A stretch of DNA of 64,000 nt, taken from 66-474 sp963771735 (GTDB lineage: Bacteria > Pseudomonadota > Gammaproteobacteria > Xanthomonadales > Rhodanobacteraceae). Below are positions 8,938-17,497 of the stretch, piece by piece (position 1 is the first letter of the stretch; the number at the start of each line of letters is the position of its first letter). Both the position numbers and the translations under genes were made by a program. Under the pieces are notes generated by a model. That model had not been told where the DNA came from. It did no database searches and saw only the letters and a program-made list of their open reading frames with translations. The stretch spans positions 367,609 to 431,608 of the forward strand of contig CAVYUN010000004.1 in the NCBI GenBank assembly GCA_963771735.1, given 5' to 3'.

Positions 8938-9261
8938 CTAAAGCGCGTGCGGTCCGGGCGTGCGCAGTACCGAGTGGATCACGTGGTTGTATTCGAAGTA
9001 CACCACGTACTTCGCGTACTCCCAGCGATGGATCGGTGGCTGGTATTTGGAGCTGCCGCCGCGGGTCTGCAGGGTCCTGAGGGGCGAGCCGTATTCGCGC
9101 TTCACCTGTGCCATGGTCATGCCACGCTTGGGCAAGTTCATGTTCTGTTCCTGACGCACCTTCATGCGCAGGGTTTCGGCATGAGCCGTGGCAGGCAGCA
9201 ACAGCGGAGCCGTGGCCAGTGCGAGGGTGGCAGCGATCAGGCTGGTAGCGATGCGTTTCAT
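8938..9261 (-). CDS. small secreted protein with BamE/SmpA-like fold
   Basis: 107 residues. There is a clear signal peptide (MKRIATSLIAATLALATAPL..., cleavage after AHA near residue 28). The mature domain has NLPKRGMTMAQVKREYGSP, the turn-helix signature shared with BamE/SmpA-OmlA domains, then an aromatic strand region WEYAKYVVYFEYNHVIHSVL. No lipobox is present, so it is probably periplasmic rather than a lipoprotein. Homologues are common in Xanthomonadales but uncharacterised. The 190 bp between it and aguA (8747-8937) contain nothing I recognise. Confidence 0.75.
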   Translation of the reverse strand: MKRIATSLIAATLALATAPLLLPATAHAETLRMKVRQEQNMNLPKRGMTMAQVKREYGSPLRTLQTRGGSSKYQPPIHRWEYAKYVVYFEYNHVIHSVLRTPGPHAL

Positions 9262-9345
9262 GGCTGTGCTTCCCCACGGCGCCGGGTGCGCCGATGTGCA
9301 TTTGTAGCAAAAACAGCCGGCGTGCGCCAGCGGATGCGGTCACAA

Positions 9346-9370
9346 AAAAGGCCGCCCAAGGCGGCCTTTT
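9346..9370 (-). terminator. rho-independent terminator of rpmJ
   Basis: A perfect stem GGCCGCC / GGCGGCC with a CAA loop, flanked by A-tracts on one side and T-tracts on the other. It lies 20 bp after the rpmJ stop on the minus strand and ends in a run of six T there. The symmetry would let it act in both directions. Confidence 0.85.
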
Positions 9371-9390
9371 CAATACGTTGCATGCAATTC

Positions 9391-9516
9391 TCAGCGCTGG
9401 CGTGCCTTGAAGCGCGGATTGCTCTTGCAAATCACGAATACCTTTCCGCGACGGCGCACGACCTTGCAGTCGCGGTGCCGCTGTTTGGCGGACTTCAGGG
9501 AAGAAAGCACCTTCAC
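9391..9516 (-). CDS. rpmJ: 50S ribosomal protein L36
   Basis: 41 residues starting at GTG 9516, preceded by GAGGA at good spacing. The sequence (VKVLSSLKSAKQRHRDC...KSNPRFKARQR) is the C-minus type L36 found in Xanthomonadales: of the four zinc cysteines of the classical C-plus form, only two cysteines remain (DCKVV and VICKS). It is a standalone gene, as is usual for this paralogue type, and ends just before a strong terminator. It is too short for routine ORF cut-offs but unmistakable. Confidence 0.95.
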   Translation of the reverse strand: MKVLSSLKSAKQRHRDCKVVRRRGKVFVICKSNPRFKARQR

Positions 9517-9636
9517 GGCGGACTCCTCAAGGACGATCTGGCCGAAACAAAGCGGACAAGTCTAGCGCGCCCGGCCACTTGCCGCAAGCCGGCGGACAGG
9601 CCGCAACGGGATAGCTATGCTAGGAGATTCCATCCC

Positions 9637-11697
9637 ATGCACAACCATCCTGGAGTTTCCGCCGTGGCAGCCCATCTCGACCAGCAGTGCGTCAACACCA
9701 TTCGTTTTCTTTCGGTGGACATGGTCCAGAAGGCCAACAGTGGCCATCCCGGCCTGCCGCTGGGCGCGGCGCCGATGGCCTACGTGCTGTGGACGAAATT
9801 CCTGAAACACCACCCCGCGAACCCGCACTGGGTCGACCGCGACCGCTTCGTGCTGTCGGCGGGGCACGGTTCGGCGCTGCTGTACAGCCTGCTGTACCTG
9901 ACCGGGTATGACCTTTCGCTGGATGACATCAAGCAATTCCGGCAATGGGGCAGCAGGACCCCCGGCCATCCCGAGCGCGGCCACACCGCAGGCGTCGAGA
10001 CCACCACCGGTCCGCTGGGGCAGGGCATGGTCAATGCCGTGGGCATGGCGATGGCCGAGGCGCAACTTGCGGCACGCTACAACCGGGACGGCCACAAGGT
10101 GGTCGATCACCACACCTACGCGCTGGTGAGCGATGGCGACCTGATGGAAGGCGTGACATCGGAAGCCGCCTCACTGGCCGGGCACTTGAAGCTCGGCAAG
10201 CTGATCTGCCTGTACGACGACAACTACGTGACGCTGGCGGCCGGCACAGACATCACCTTCACCGAAAACCGTGCGGCACGCTTCAAGGCCTACGGCTGGC
10301 ACGTGCAGACGATCGAGGACGGCAACGATCTTGACGCCATCGAAAAGGCCATCAAGCGTGCCAAGGGCAAGAAGGACCAGCCGTCGATGATCCTCGTGCG
10401 CACGCATATCGGCTACGGCTCGCCGTTGCAGGACAGCTACAAGGCACACGGTTCGCCGCTGGGCGCCGACAACGTCGCCGCCACCAAGAAGAATCTTGGC
10501 TGGCCCGAGCAACCGGCGTTCCTGGTGCCCGATGAGGCGCTGACACATTTCCGTGAAGCGCAGAAGAAAGGCAAGGGCGCCGAAGCCGGATGGAAGCGTC
10601 GGTGGAACAAATATGCCAAGGCTTTTCCGGAGCTTGCAGCCGAATTGCAAGGTTCTCTCGACGGCAAATTGCCGGCGGGTTGGGATGCCGGCATCCCGGT
10701 GTTCCAGGCCGACGCCAAGGGCATGGCCACCCGCGTGGCGGGCGGCAAGGTATTGTCGGCGATTGCGCCGAAACTGCCGGCGGTCACGGGGGGATCGGCC
10801 GACCTCGATCCATCCACCCATACCGCGGTCAAGGGCTTGGGTGTGTTCTCGCCCGGCAAGGAGCCGGACGAGCAGAGTGCCGAGGACGAGGCCTGGAATT
10901 ACGCCGGACGCAACCTGCACTTCGGCGTGCGCGAGCACGCGATGGGCGCGATCGCCAACGGCATGGCCGCGCACGGCGGGATCATCCCGTACACCGCGAC
11001 CTTCATGGTGTTTTCCGACTACATGCGCCCGCCGATGCGCCTGGCCGCGCTGATGGGCCTGCACGTGGTCAACGTGTTCACCCACGACTCGATCGCGGTG
11101 GGCGAGGACGGCCCGACCCACGAACCGGTCGAACAGCTCGCCGGCCTGCGCTCGGTGCCGAACATGACCGTGATCCGCCCCGGCGACGCCAACGAAACGG
11201 CGGTCGCGTGGCGCGTCGCGATCGAGACCAACGATCGTCCGACGGTTCTGGTGCTGTCGCGCCAGAACGTGCCGACGCTGGACCGCAACAAGTTCGCCAG
11301 CGCTGAAGGCACGCGGCGCGGCGCCTACGTGTTGCTGGACTCGCAAGGTGGCGATCCGGAACTGATCGTGATCGGCACCGGCGCGGAAGTCGGGCTGGTC
11401 GCACGGGCGGTCGAAAAGCTGCAGGCCGAAGGCGTGCGCGCACGCGCGGTGTCGATGCCGAGCTGGGAACTGTTCGAAGCCCAGGACCAGGCCTATCGCG
11501 ATTCGGTGCTGCCGCCGCAGGTCATGAAGCGCCTGGTGGTCGAAGCCGGCTGCAGCCAGGGCTGGGAACGCTGGGTCGGTGACGGCGGCGCGATGCTGAC
11601 CGTCGACCGTTTCGGTGCATCCGCGCCCGGCGAGCTGGTGCTCGAGAACTACGGATTCACCGTCGGCAACGTGATCGCGAAGGCGAAGGCGCTGTAA
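9637..11697 (+). CDS. tkt: transketolase
   Basis: 686 residues from ATG 9637 with TAGGAGA 10 bp upstream; a GTG at 9664 is an alternative. It is a thiamine diphosphate enzyme of the pentose phosphate pathway, transferring two-carbon ketol units. Visible signatures: VQKANSGHPGLPLGAAPMAY (residues about 29-48), SAGHGSALLY, TTTGPLGQGMVNAVGMAMAE, the ThDP/Mg motif VSDGDLMEG, and in the pyrimidine domain FGVREHAMGAIANG and HDSIAVGEDGPTHEPVEQLA. The N-terminal sequence resembles the form common in Firmicutes and cyanobacteria rather than the usual enterobacterial one (APMGMADIAEVLW). It is divergent from rpmJ across 120 bp. Confidence 0.95.
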   Translation: MHNHPGVSAVAAHLDQQCVNTIRFLSVDMVQKANSGHPGLPLGAAPMAYVLWTKFLKHHPANPHWVDRDRFVLSAGHGSALLYSLLYLTGYDLSLDDIKQFRQWGSRTPGHPERGHTAGVETTTGPLGQGMVNAVGMAMAEAQLAARYNRDGHKVVDHHTYALVSDGDLMEGVTSEAASLAGHLKLGKLICLYDDNYVTLAAGTDITFTENRAARFKAYGWHVQTIEDGNDLDAIEKAIKRAKGKKDQPSMILVRTHIGYGSPLQDSYKAHGSPLGADNVAATKKNLGWPEQPAFLVPDEALTHFREAQKKGKGAEAGWKRRWNKYAKAFPELAAELQGSLDGKLPAGWDAGIPVFQADAKGMATRVAGGKVLSAIAPKLPAVTGGSADLDPSTHTAVKGLGVFSPGKEPDEQSAEDEAWNYAGRNLHFGVREHAMGAIANGMAAHGGIIPYTATFMVFSDYMRPPMRLAALMGLHVVNVFTHDSIAVGEDGPTHEPVEQLAGLRSVPNMTVIRPGDANETAVAWRVAIETNDRPTVLVLSRQNVPTLDRNKFASAEGTRRGAYVLLDSQGGDPELIVIGTGAEVGLVARAVEKLQAEGVRARAVSMPSWELFEAQDQAYRDSVLPPQVMKRLVVEAGCSQGWERWVGDGGAMLTVDRFGASAPGELVLENYGFTVGNVIAKAKAL

Positions 11698-11717
11698 GTG
11701 ATGGATGCCGCGGTTGC

Positions 11718-11741
11718 GTGCAGCCAGGATCCCGGCTGCAC
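11718..11741. terminator. hairpin between tkt and the convergent protease gene
   Basis: Inverted repeat GTGCAGCC / GGCTGCAC with an 8-nt spacer, located 20 bp after the tkt stop and 15 bp before the end of the convergent protease gene. There is no T-tract, so it is at best a weak intrinsic terminator for either direction. Confidence 0.4.
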
Positions 11742-11755
11742 GGAGCGATCCGACC

Positions 11756-13786
11756 TCACTGCTCGTTGACTTTCACACCCTTCAGCAGCAAGTCGAGTTT
11801 CTGTTTCATCTCGGTCTGTGGCTGGGTGCCGGGCTGGTAGACGTAGGCGGTGTAGAGCACGGACGGTTTGCCGTCGCCGTGCGGCGCCGGCACGGTCGCG
11901 TTGATCTTGGTCATGTCGTCTTCGCTATAGGCCATCGCGTCGTAGGGATGCCGTCGGTCCACGATCTTTTTCCAGAAACTCTGGTAACTGTCGTCGAGGT
12001 CGGCGGGTGGCGCCTGGTTGCGCAGCAGGCTGATCCAGTGGTGGTCGTGGTCGTCTTCGGCCAGCCACACCTGGCCCACGTTCCACGTCACCTTGTTGTC
12101 GTGCCCGGGCAGAAAGGTGAAACCCAGAGTCAGCATGCTGTCGGCGTCGATCTTTTGCAGGTCGGGCGTGAGCGAGAACGCGAGGCGCTGCGAGTCGTAG
12201 CGGAAATTCTTGCCGTAATCGAAGTCGATGTGGATGTTCCTGAACGCGTCCGGCAGCAGTTTCGGATCGGCCAGGAATGCCTTCCATTGCGCGAGCGTGC
12301 CGTCGTAGGGCAGGCTCACGAAATCGGTGAGCGCGCGCATGTTGATGGTGGTGTCGTGGCGCGAGGTTGCAGGTTCGATGCGCATCATCATCGCGTAGCC
12401 GTCCGGGGTCGGCAGCGCGAAGATGCTGACGTACCCGTCGGCGTAGGGGACTGGCCAGCGCCATACCTGCCAATGCCGGCCCCAGCGGTCGGTCCAGGTG
12501 CCGGTGGTGCCGGGATCGCCGAGCGAAGTGACGCGTATCTGTTCCGGGCCGATCGAGCGCTTGAGGAATCCACTCTTGAGAAGCATGTCCATGACGCCCT
12601 TGGGATCGTGGTGGAACGTCGCTTCGGGAATGGAGTCGGGCTTGCGCAGATGGAACAGGATGTCGCCCGCGACCGCTCCGCCCGAGATGTAGCCGTTGGC
12701 GGGCAGGGTAATCTTGATGCGCGAGGCGCCGGTCGCCGCCCACACGCCATCACTGTTGCGGACGATCAGCTGCGGGAAGTCGTTCATCGACGGGCCGCTG
12801 TACAGCAACTGGTGCGAGCCGTTGCCGTTCGGAAACAAGGTGGCGGCCTGCTGGTCGAGCAGCGCCTTGAGTTGCGAATCGAGGTACGGATGGAAGGCCC
12901 GTGCGTACGCCGCGAAGAACTCCGACTCCGACAACGGCAGCTTGAATTGGCCCTTGAACGTGCCAGTCAACGTGGAATCGAACACGTCGAACTGGTAAGC
13001 CATGCGCTTGTCGAATTGCGCGAGGTCGTCGGGTGCCTTCTGCACTTCGCTCATCGGCAGCGCGTAGTTCAGGTTTTCGTTGGGCGACTTCATCAGCACC
13101 ACGCCGATTACCTTGCCGTCCTGATCCAGCAAGGGACCGCCGCTGTTGCCGGGCGACGCCGCGGCCGAGAAGCGGATCCATTTCCATCGGCCGTCCTGGT
13201 CTTCCGGCGTATTGGAGGTGTACAGGCCGTTCCGGATCACCACGCCGGTGCCCAGCGCATTGCCGACCGAGTACACCACCTGGTTCAGGGCCGGCTTGGT
13301 GTCGACGGCGAGCGGGGTGATCTTCGGCGGATCCTTGAGCGAGAACACCACGAAGTCGCGCGACAGACCGAATTTCCGGACCTTGTCGATCGCGTACACC
13401 TTGCCCGAGGCATCGCGCAGTTCCGGCGGGCCCCACAGGCTTTGGTAGCCGATCATCAGCACGTGCGCCGCGGTGACGTAGGTGTTGGGTCCGATCGCGA
13501 ACGCGGTGCCTACCGAGTAGTACTTGTCGGTGCGTTCCTGATACGGCAGCAAGTCCATCGGCAACGGTTTTTCGTAGGTGAGCGTGTCCTTCGGTTTGGC
13601 CGCCACCACCTCGAAGGTTGCCGCCTGGATCCCGGGCAGCAACGACGGACTCAGGGTCGAGTCGGCGCGCGCGCTGCCAATCGAACACCATGCAACGCAC
13701 AGCGCCAGCAGCCAGCATGCCGCGCAGCGTGCGGAGCCGTGCGCGCCTTCACTCCACTGTCGCGTGGAATCGATAGTTGAGGCCAT
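11756..13786 (-). CDS. secreted trypsin-like serine protease with large unrecognised C-terminal region
   Basis: 676 residues from ATG 13786, preceded by GGGAG. A signal peptide is present (hydrophobic stretch about residues 22-42, ending SARA). Residues about 60-260 form a trypsin-like (S1) domain with the full triad: TAAHV (His), SRDFVVFSL (Asp) and SPGNSGGPL (Ser). The remaining 400 or so residues show no domain I recognise; they contain repeated aromatic/Asp-rich stretches and no membrane anchor. The longer upstream frame is rejected because it overlaps the neighbouring gene and lacks a signal. Probably exported to periplasm or outside; substrate unknown. Confidence 0.8.
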   Translation of the reverse strand: MASTIDSTRQWSEGAHGSARCAACWLLALCVAWCSIGSARADSTLSPSLLPGIQAATFEVVAAKPKDTLTYEKPLPMDLLPYQERTDKYYSVGTAFAIGPNTYVTAAHVLMIGYQSLWGPPELRDASGKVYAIDKVRKFGLSRDFVVFSLKDPPKITPLAVDTKPALNQVVYSVGNALGTGVVIRNGLYTSNTPEDQDGRWKWIRFSAAASPGNSGGPLLDQDGKVIGVVLMKSPNENLNYALPMSEVQKAPDDLAQFDKRMAYQFDVFDSTLTGTFKGQFKLPLSESEFFAAYARAFHPYLDSQLKALLDQQAATLFPNGNGSHQLLYSGPSMNDFPQLIVRNSDGVWAATGASRIKITLPANGYISGGAVAGDILFHLRKPDSIPEATFHHDPKGVMDMLLKSGFLKRSIGPEQIRVTSLGDPGTTGTWTDRWGRHWQVWRWPVPYADGYVSIFALPTPDGYAMMMRIEPATSRHDTTINMRALTDFVSLPYDGTLAQWKAFLADPKLLPDAFRNIHIDFDYGKNFRYDSQRLAFSLTPDLQKIDADSMLTLGFTFLPGHDNKVTWNVGQVWLAEDDHDHHWISLLRNQAPPADLDDSYQSFWKKIVDRRHPYDAMAYSEDDMTKINATVPAPHGDGKPSVLYTAYVYQPGTQPQTEMKQKLDLLLKGVKVNEQ

Positions 13787-13869
13787 GGGAACTCCCGAAC
13801 GGAAACGGTGCGGCAAACGCCTCGGATATTTGCACAAGATCGTGACCCTTGCACGCGCCCCGGCGTGGT

Positions 13870-14664
13870 TTACATGCCGGGGCGGTGGAGGATCATCTCC
13901 AGCACGAATTTCGAGCCGAAGAACGCCAGCACCAGGATCGCCATGCCGATGAGGGTCAGGTTCACTGCGCGGCGTCCGCGCCAGCCCCAGCGCCAGCGAC
14001 CGACCAGCAGCACGCCGAAGACGATCCACGCCACCAGCGACAGGATCGCCGTATGCGCCTGGTGTTGCGCACGCAGGTTGTGCACGAACAGGATGCCGGA
14101 CAACAGCGTCAGCGTGAGCAACGCGAAGCCGGCGCCGATCAGCTTGAACATCAGCGATTCGGTTTGCGTCAGCGGCGGCAACGCATCCGCCCATTTACTC
14201 AGGCGTTTGCTGCGCAGGGCCTTCTCCTGGGTGGCCAGCAGCAGGGCCAGCACCGCAGCGATCGCCAGCAGGCTGTATGCCAGCAGTGCGATGACGACGT
14301 GCAGGTCGATTTGCCAGTCCAGCGGAAACGGCGCCGTGGGCGGCGCAATGAACTCGTCGATGGCAAGGAACAGGCCGGCCAGCGGGAACAGGATGATTCC
14401 CAGCGCGGCGACCGGACGCGTGACGTTCACGATCAGGGTCAGTGCGGCGATCACCGCCGAAACCAGCGACAGCGCAGCATAGAAATGCAGGTCCACGGCG
14501 CCGCGATGGATACCGAACAGCACGGCAAAATGCAGCAGTACCGCGGCCGTGCCGGTCACCAGTGCAGCACGGCGCGGGATCGCGCCCTGGTTCAACAACG
14601 GTCGCGCCAACGCCGCCGCGGCAGCGATATACAACGCGATCGCGAGGACCGCCGCAAGCTCCAT
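13870..14664 (-). CDS. ypjD: cytochrome c assembly / CcsA-like inner membrane protein (YpjD family)
   Basis: 264 residues from the ATG at 14664 (MELAAVLAIALYI; alternatives at 14685 and 14712), with about eight hydrophobic segments. The family resembles the CcsA/CcmC heme-handling proteins: IDLHVVIALLAYSLLAIA and the final helices with conserved histidines are typical. The E. coli homologue YpjD (CorB-linked) is of unsettled function, possibly magnesium or heme related. As in many gammaproteobacteria, the gene is divergent from ffh, which supports the assignment. The 427-bp space to ffh contains no recognisable gene. Confidence 0.85.
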   Translation of the reverse strand: MELAAVLAIALYIAAAAALARPLLNQGAIPRRAALVTGTAAVLLHFAVLFGIHRGAVDLHFYAALSLVSAVIAALTLIVNVTRPVAALGIILFPLAGLFLAIDEFIAPPTAPFPLDWQIDLHVVIALLAYSLLAIAAVLALLLATQEKALRSKRLSKWADALPPLTQTESLMFKLIGAGFALLTLTLLSGILFVHNLRAQHQAHTAILSLVAWIVFGVLLVGRWRWGWRGRRAVNLTLIGMAILVLAFFGSKFVLEMILHRPGM

Positions 14665-15091
14665 GGTGGTCGAGTGCATGGGCATTCGGGGAGTTTCGCA
14701 TGCTGCCGGCATCGGGTTCCAGCATTTTCGAGGGATGCCAGCGTGCGGCTTGTGGCGCTTGCCCCGAGCGTGCCATGGTCCGAACCCGGTTCACGACTGA
14801 TGCGGGCGGGGGAGTTGCGGATGAAAAGGTTCGCGGGCCGGGTCTGGCGGGAGTAATCATTTTCTGCGTCATTTGCGGGACGTCGATGCCGATCATGGCG
14901 ACGCCGACGGGCAAGGTCCCGTGCCCGGCGGCGGTTCCGGGCACAACGATCTCAACGAGGCCGTCGGCAGCAGCAAGCCTTTCCGCGTCATCGCGAGCTG
15001 GGTCAAGACACAGCCACCAGGCACTTGAAGTGGCGGACGGCGGGATAGCCGCACCCGTTACAATGCAGGGTTTCGGGCTGCATCCAAGACC
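14665..15091. other. intergenic region between ypjD and ffh, no gene seen
   Basis: The open frames here are short or run into neighbouring genes out of phase, with no ribosome site or recognisable protein. The segment must hold the two divergent promoters. TACAAT at 15059-15064, about 30 bp before ffh, is a reasonable -10 element, but no convincing -35 lies at 16-18 bp from it. Confidence 0.5.
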
Positions 15092-16462
15092 ATGTTCGAC
15101 AACCTTACCCAACGCCTGTCCGCGACCGTCCAACACCTCACCGGTCGCGGCCGGCTGACCGAGGAAAACATCCGCGAAGCCCTGCGCGAGGTGCGTGTCG
15201 CGCTGCTGGAAGCCGATGTCGCGCTGCCTGTGGTGCAGGCGTTGATCGAGCGCATCAAGGTGCGTGCGGTCGGACAGGAAGTGCTGAAGTCGCTGACACC
15301 GGGACAGGCACTGATCAAGGTGGTGCGCGATGAGTTGACCGCAGTGATGGGTACAGCAAACGCCTCGCTCAATCTGGCCGCCACGCCGCCGGCGGTAGTG
15401 CTGATGGCGGGCCTGCAGGGCGCGGGCAAGACCACGACCGTTGCCAAGCTGGCGCGCCACCTGATCGAGCAGAAAAGGAAAGTGCTGGTGGTCAGCGCGG
15501 ACGTATACCGTCCCGCCGCCATCGAGCAGTTGCAGACACTCGCGGCGCAGGTCGGCGCTGGTTTCGTGCCGTCGCAAGCTGGGCAGCAACCGATTGCGAT
15601 CGCGAAGGCCGCGGTGGAAGCGGCGAAACGCGAGGTCGCCGACGTGCTGATCGTCGATACCGCGGGCCGCACCACGATCGACGAAGCCATGATGGACGAG
15701 ATCAAGGCGCTGCACGCGGCGCTCGATCCGGTCGAGACCCTGTTCGTGGTCGATTCGATGACCGGCCAGGATGCGGCCAACACGGCCAAGGCGTTCGCCG
15801 ACGCGCTGCCGTTGACCGGCGTGGTCCTGACCAAGGTCGACGGCGACGCCCGCGGCGGCGCGGCGTTGTCGGTGCGCTATGTCACCGGCCGGCCGATCAA
15901 GTTCCTCGGTGCGGGCGAGAAGCCGGATGCACTGGAGGCGTTCCATCCGGACCGCATGGCCACGCGCATCCTCGGCATGGGTGACGTACTGTCACTGGTC
16001 GAGGACGTCCAGCGCAAGACCGATGCCGACAAGGCGGCCAAGCTCGCGGCCAAGGTCGCCAAGGGCAAGCGCTTCGACATGAACGACATGAAGGACCAGC
16101 TCGACCAGATGCTGAACATGGGGGGGCTGGCCGGCCTGATGGAAAAACTGCCGGGCGTGTCGGGACTGCCGGACAAGGTGAAGTCGCAGGTCAACGACAA
16201 GGAAGTGCAGAAGATGATCGCGATCATCGGTTCGATGACGAAAAAGGAACGCCGCCATCCCAACTTGCTGAACGGCTCGCGCCGTGCGCGGGTGGCGCGC
16301 GGTTCCGGCACCCAACCGGCCGACGTGAACCGGCTGCTCAAGCAATACACCCAGATGGAAAAGATGATGGGCAAGTTCGCCCGCGGCGGCATGAAGGGCC
16401 TGATGCGTTCCATGTCGGGCGCGATGAAAGGCATGGGCGGCCGCGGATTGCCGGGGCGCTGA
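15092..16462 (+). CDS. ffh: signal recognition particle protein Ffh (SRP54)
   Basis: 456 residues, the usual length. The N domain (1-90) contains ALLEADVALPVV; the G domain has GLQGAGKTTTVAKLA (P-loop, about residue 107), DVYRPAAIEQL, VDTAGR and TKVDGDARGGAALS. The Met-rich M domain (about 300-456) binds 4.5S RNA and signal peptides and ends MKGMGGRGLPGR. Ffh is a GTPase that delivers nascent inner-membrane proteins to FtsY. Placement just before the rpsP operon is conserved in gammaproteobacteria. Confidence 0.97.
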   Translation: MFDNLTQRLSATVQHLTGRGRLTEENIREALREVRVALLEADVALPVVQALIERIKVRAVGQEVLKSLTPGQALIKVVRDELTAVMGTANASLNLAATPPAVVLMAGLQGAGKTTTVAKLARHLIEQKRKVLVVSADVYRPAAIEQLQTLAAQVGAGFVPSQAGQQPIAIAKAAVEAAKREVADVLIVDTAGRTTIDEAMMDEIKALHAALDPVETLFVVDSMTGQDAANTAKAFADALPLTGVVLTKVDGDARGGAALSVRYVTGRPIKFLGAGEKPDALEAFHPDRMATRILGMGDVLSLVEDVQRKTDADKAAKLAAKVAKGKRFDMNDMKDQLDQMLNMGGLAGLMEKLPGVSGLPDKVKSQVNDKEVQKMIAIIGSMTKKERRHPNLLNGSRRARVARGSGTQPADVNRLLKQYTQMEKMMGKFARGGMKGLMRSMSGAMKGMGGRGLPGR

Positions 16463-16706
16463 TCGTGCGGGCGCAGAGTTTGCAGGGCCGGATAAGAACC
16501 TGACTTCGTTGCAGCAAGTGGCGGGATGCGCTGCGCTACGCCCGGTCTGCCAGCTGTTCACTGCGTTGCCGGCCATCCGTGGCCTGCACGGCAAGTCTGT
16601 CAAACCTCTCGCATTTCGCGGGTTTTGCCCTTACAATTGCCCGTTTCCGCGCCCCGGGGTCGCCTTTGACCGGTCCGGCGGCCGTTCCATTCGGAGTCGA
16701 TAGATC

Positions 16707-16967
16707 ATGGTGAGGATTCGTCTTTCGCGCGCCGGCGCCAAGGGCAGGCCGTTCTACCACGTGGTGGTGACCGACCAGCGCAGTGCCCGCGACGGCCGCA
16801 ACATCGAGCGCCTGGGTTATTTCAATCCGGGTGCCGCCGGCGAGCACGACAAGCGTCTGGTGCTCGACGTCGAGAAGCTCAACGCCTGGGTTGCCAAGGG
16901 CGCGCAGTGCTCGGACAAGGTCGCGGCGCTGGCGAAGGAAGCGGCCAAGCAGGCTCAGGCCGCCTGA
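16707..16967 (+). CDS. rpsP: 30S ribosomal protein S16
   Basis: 86 residues, starting MVRIRLSRAGAKGRPFYH, the hallmark of S16, with RDGRNIERLGYFNP following. It is the first gene of the rpsP-rimM-trmD-rplS operon, which couples a ribosomal protein gene with ribosome maturation and tRNA methylation. TACAAT near 16632 may be the -10 of its promoter. The 244-bp gap after ffh holds no gene. Confidence 0.97.
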   Translation: MVRIRLSRAGAKGRPFYHVVVTDQRSARDGRNIERLGYFNPGAAGEHDKRLVLDVEKLNAWVAKGAQCSDKVAALAKEAAKQAQAA

Positions 16968-16971
16968 TTCG

Positions 16972-17484
16972 ATGAACGGGCGGCGGGTGCTGCTCGGGCG
17001 CATCGTCGGTGTGCATGGACTGCGCGGCGCGGTGAAGCTGGAGTCATATACCGAACCGCGATTGGCGATCTTCGATTACAAGCCCTGGTTGCTGGAGCGC
17101 GAACCGGAGCGTTTCGAGGAAATCGCCAATGCGCATGGACGCGCGCAGGGCAAGGGCATCGTCGCGATGCTGCCGGATGTCATCGATCGCGACGTGGCTG
17201 CAGGTTTGATCGGCGCGCGCATCTGGGTATCGCGCGACGCATTGCCGGAACTGGAATCCGGCGAGTACTACCAGACGGACCTGGAAGGTTTGCAGGTGGT
17301 GAACGAAGCCGGTGAGGATCTGGGTCGTGTCACCCACATGTTCGACAACGGCGCGCATGATGTCCTGGTGACACGCGACGAAGCCGGACGCGAACGCCTG
17401 ATTCCCTATGTGGTCGAGGCGTACGTGAAGTCGGTCGATCTGGATGCCGGGCGCATCACGGTCGACTGGAACAAGGATGATTGA
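16972..17484 (+). CDS. rimM: ribosome maturation factor RimM
   Basis: 170 residues from ATG 16972, 4 bp after rpsP. The N-terminal RimM domain contains LGRIVGVHGLRGAVKLESYT; the C-terminal PRC-barrel-like domain has YYQTDLEGLQVV and LIPYVVEAYVKSVDL. RimM binds S19 and assists maturation of the 30S head. It is embedded in the ribosomal operon as usual. Confidence 0.96.
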   Translation: MNGRRVLLGRIVGVHGLRGAVKLESYTEPRLAIFDYKPWLLEREPERFEEIANAHGRAQGKGIVAMLPDVIDRDVAAGLIGARIWVSRDALPELESGEYYQTDLEGLQVVNEAGEDLGRVTHMFDNGAHDVLVTRDEAGRERLIPYVVEAYVKSVDLDAGRITVDWNKDD

Positions 17485-17497
17485 CCAAGGACGACCG

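Noticed and set aside
8947..9636. 230-codon upstream extension of transketolase
   Set aside because: It crosses rpmJ and the BamE-like gene in antisense and lacks family similarity; the ATG at 9637 has a ribosome site.
13787..14194. N-terminal extension of the serine protease
   Set aside because: It overlaps ypjD, is Arg/Pro-rich and would bury the signal peptide.
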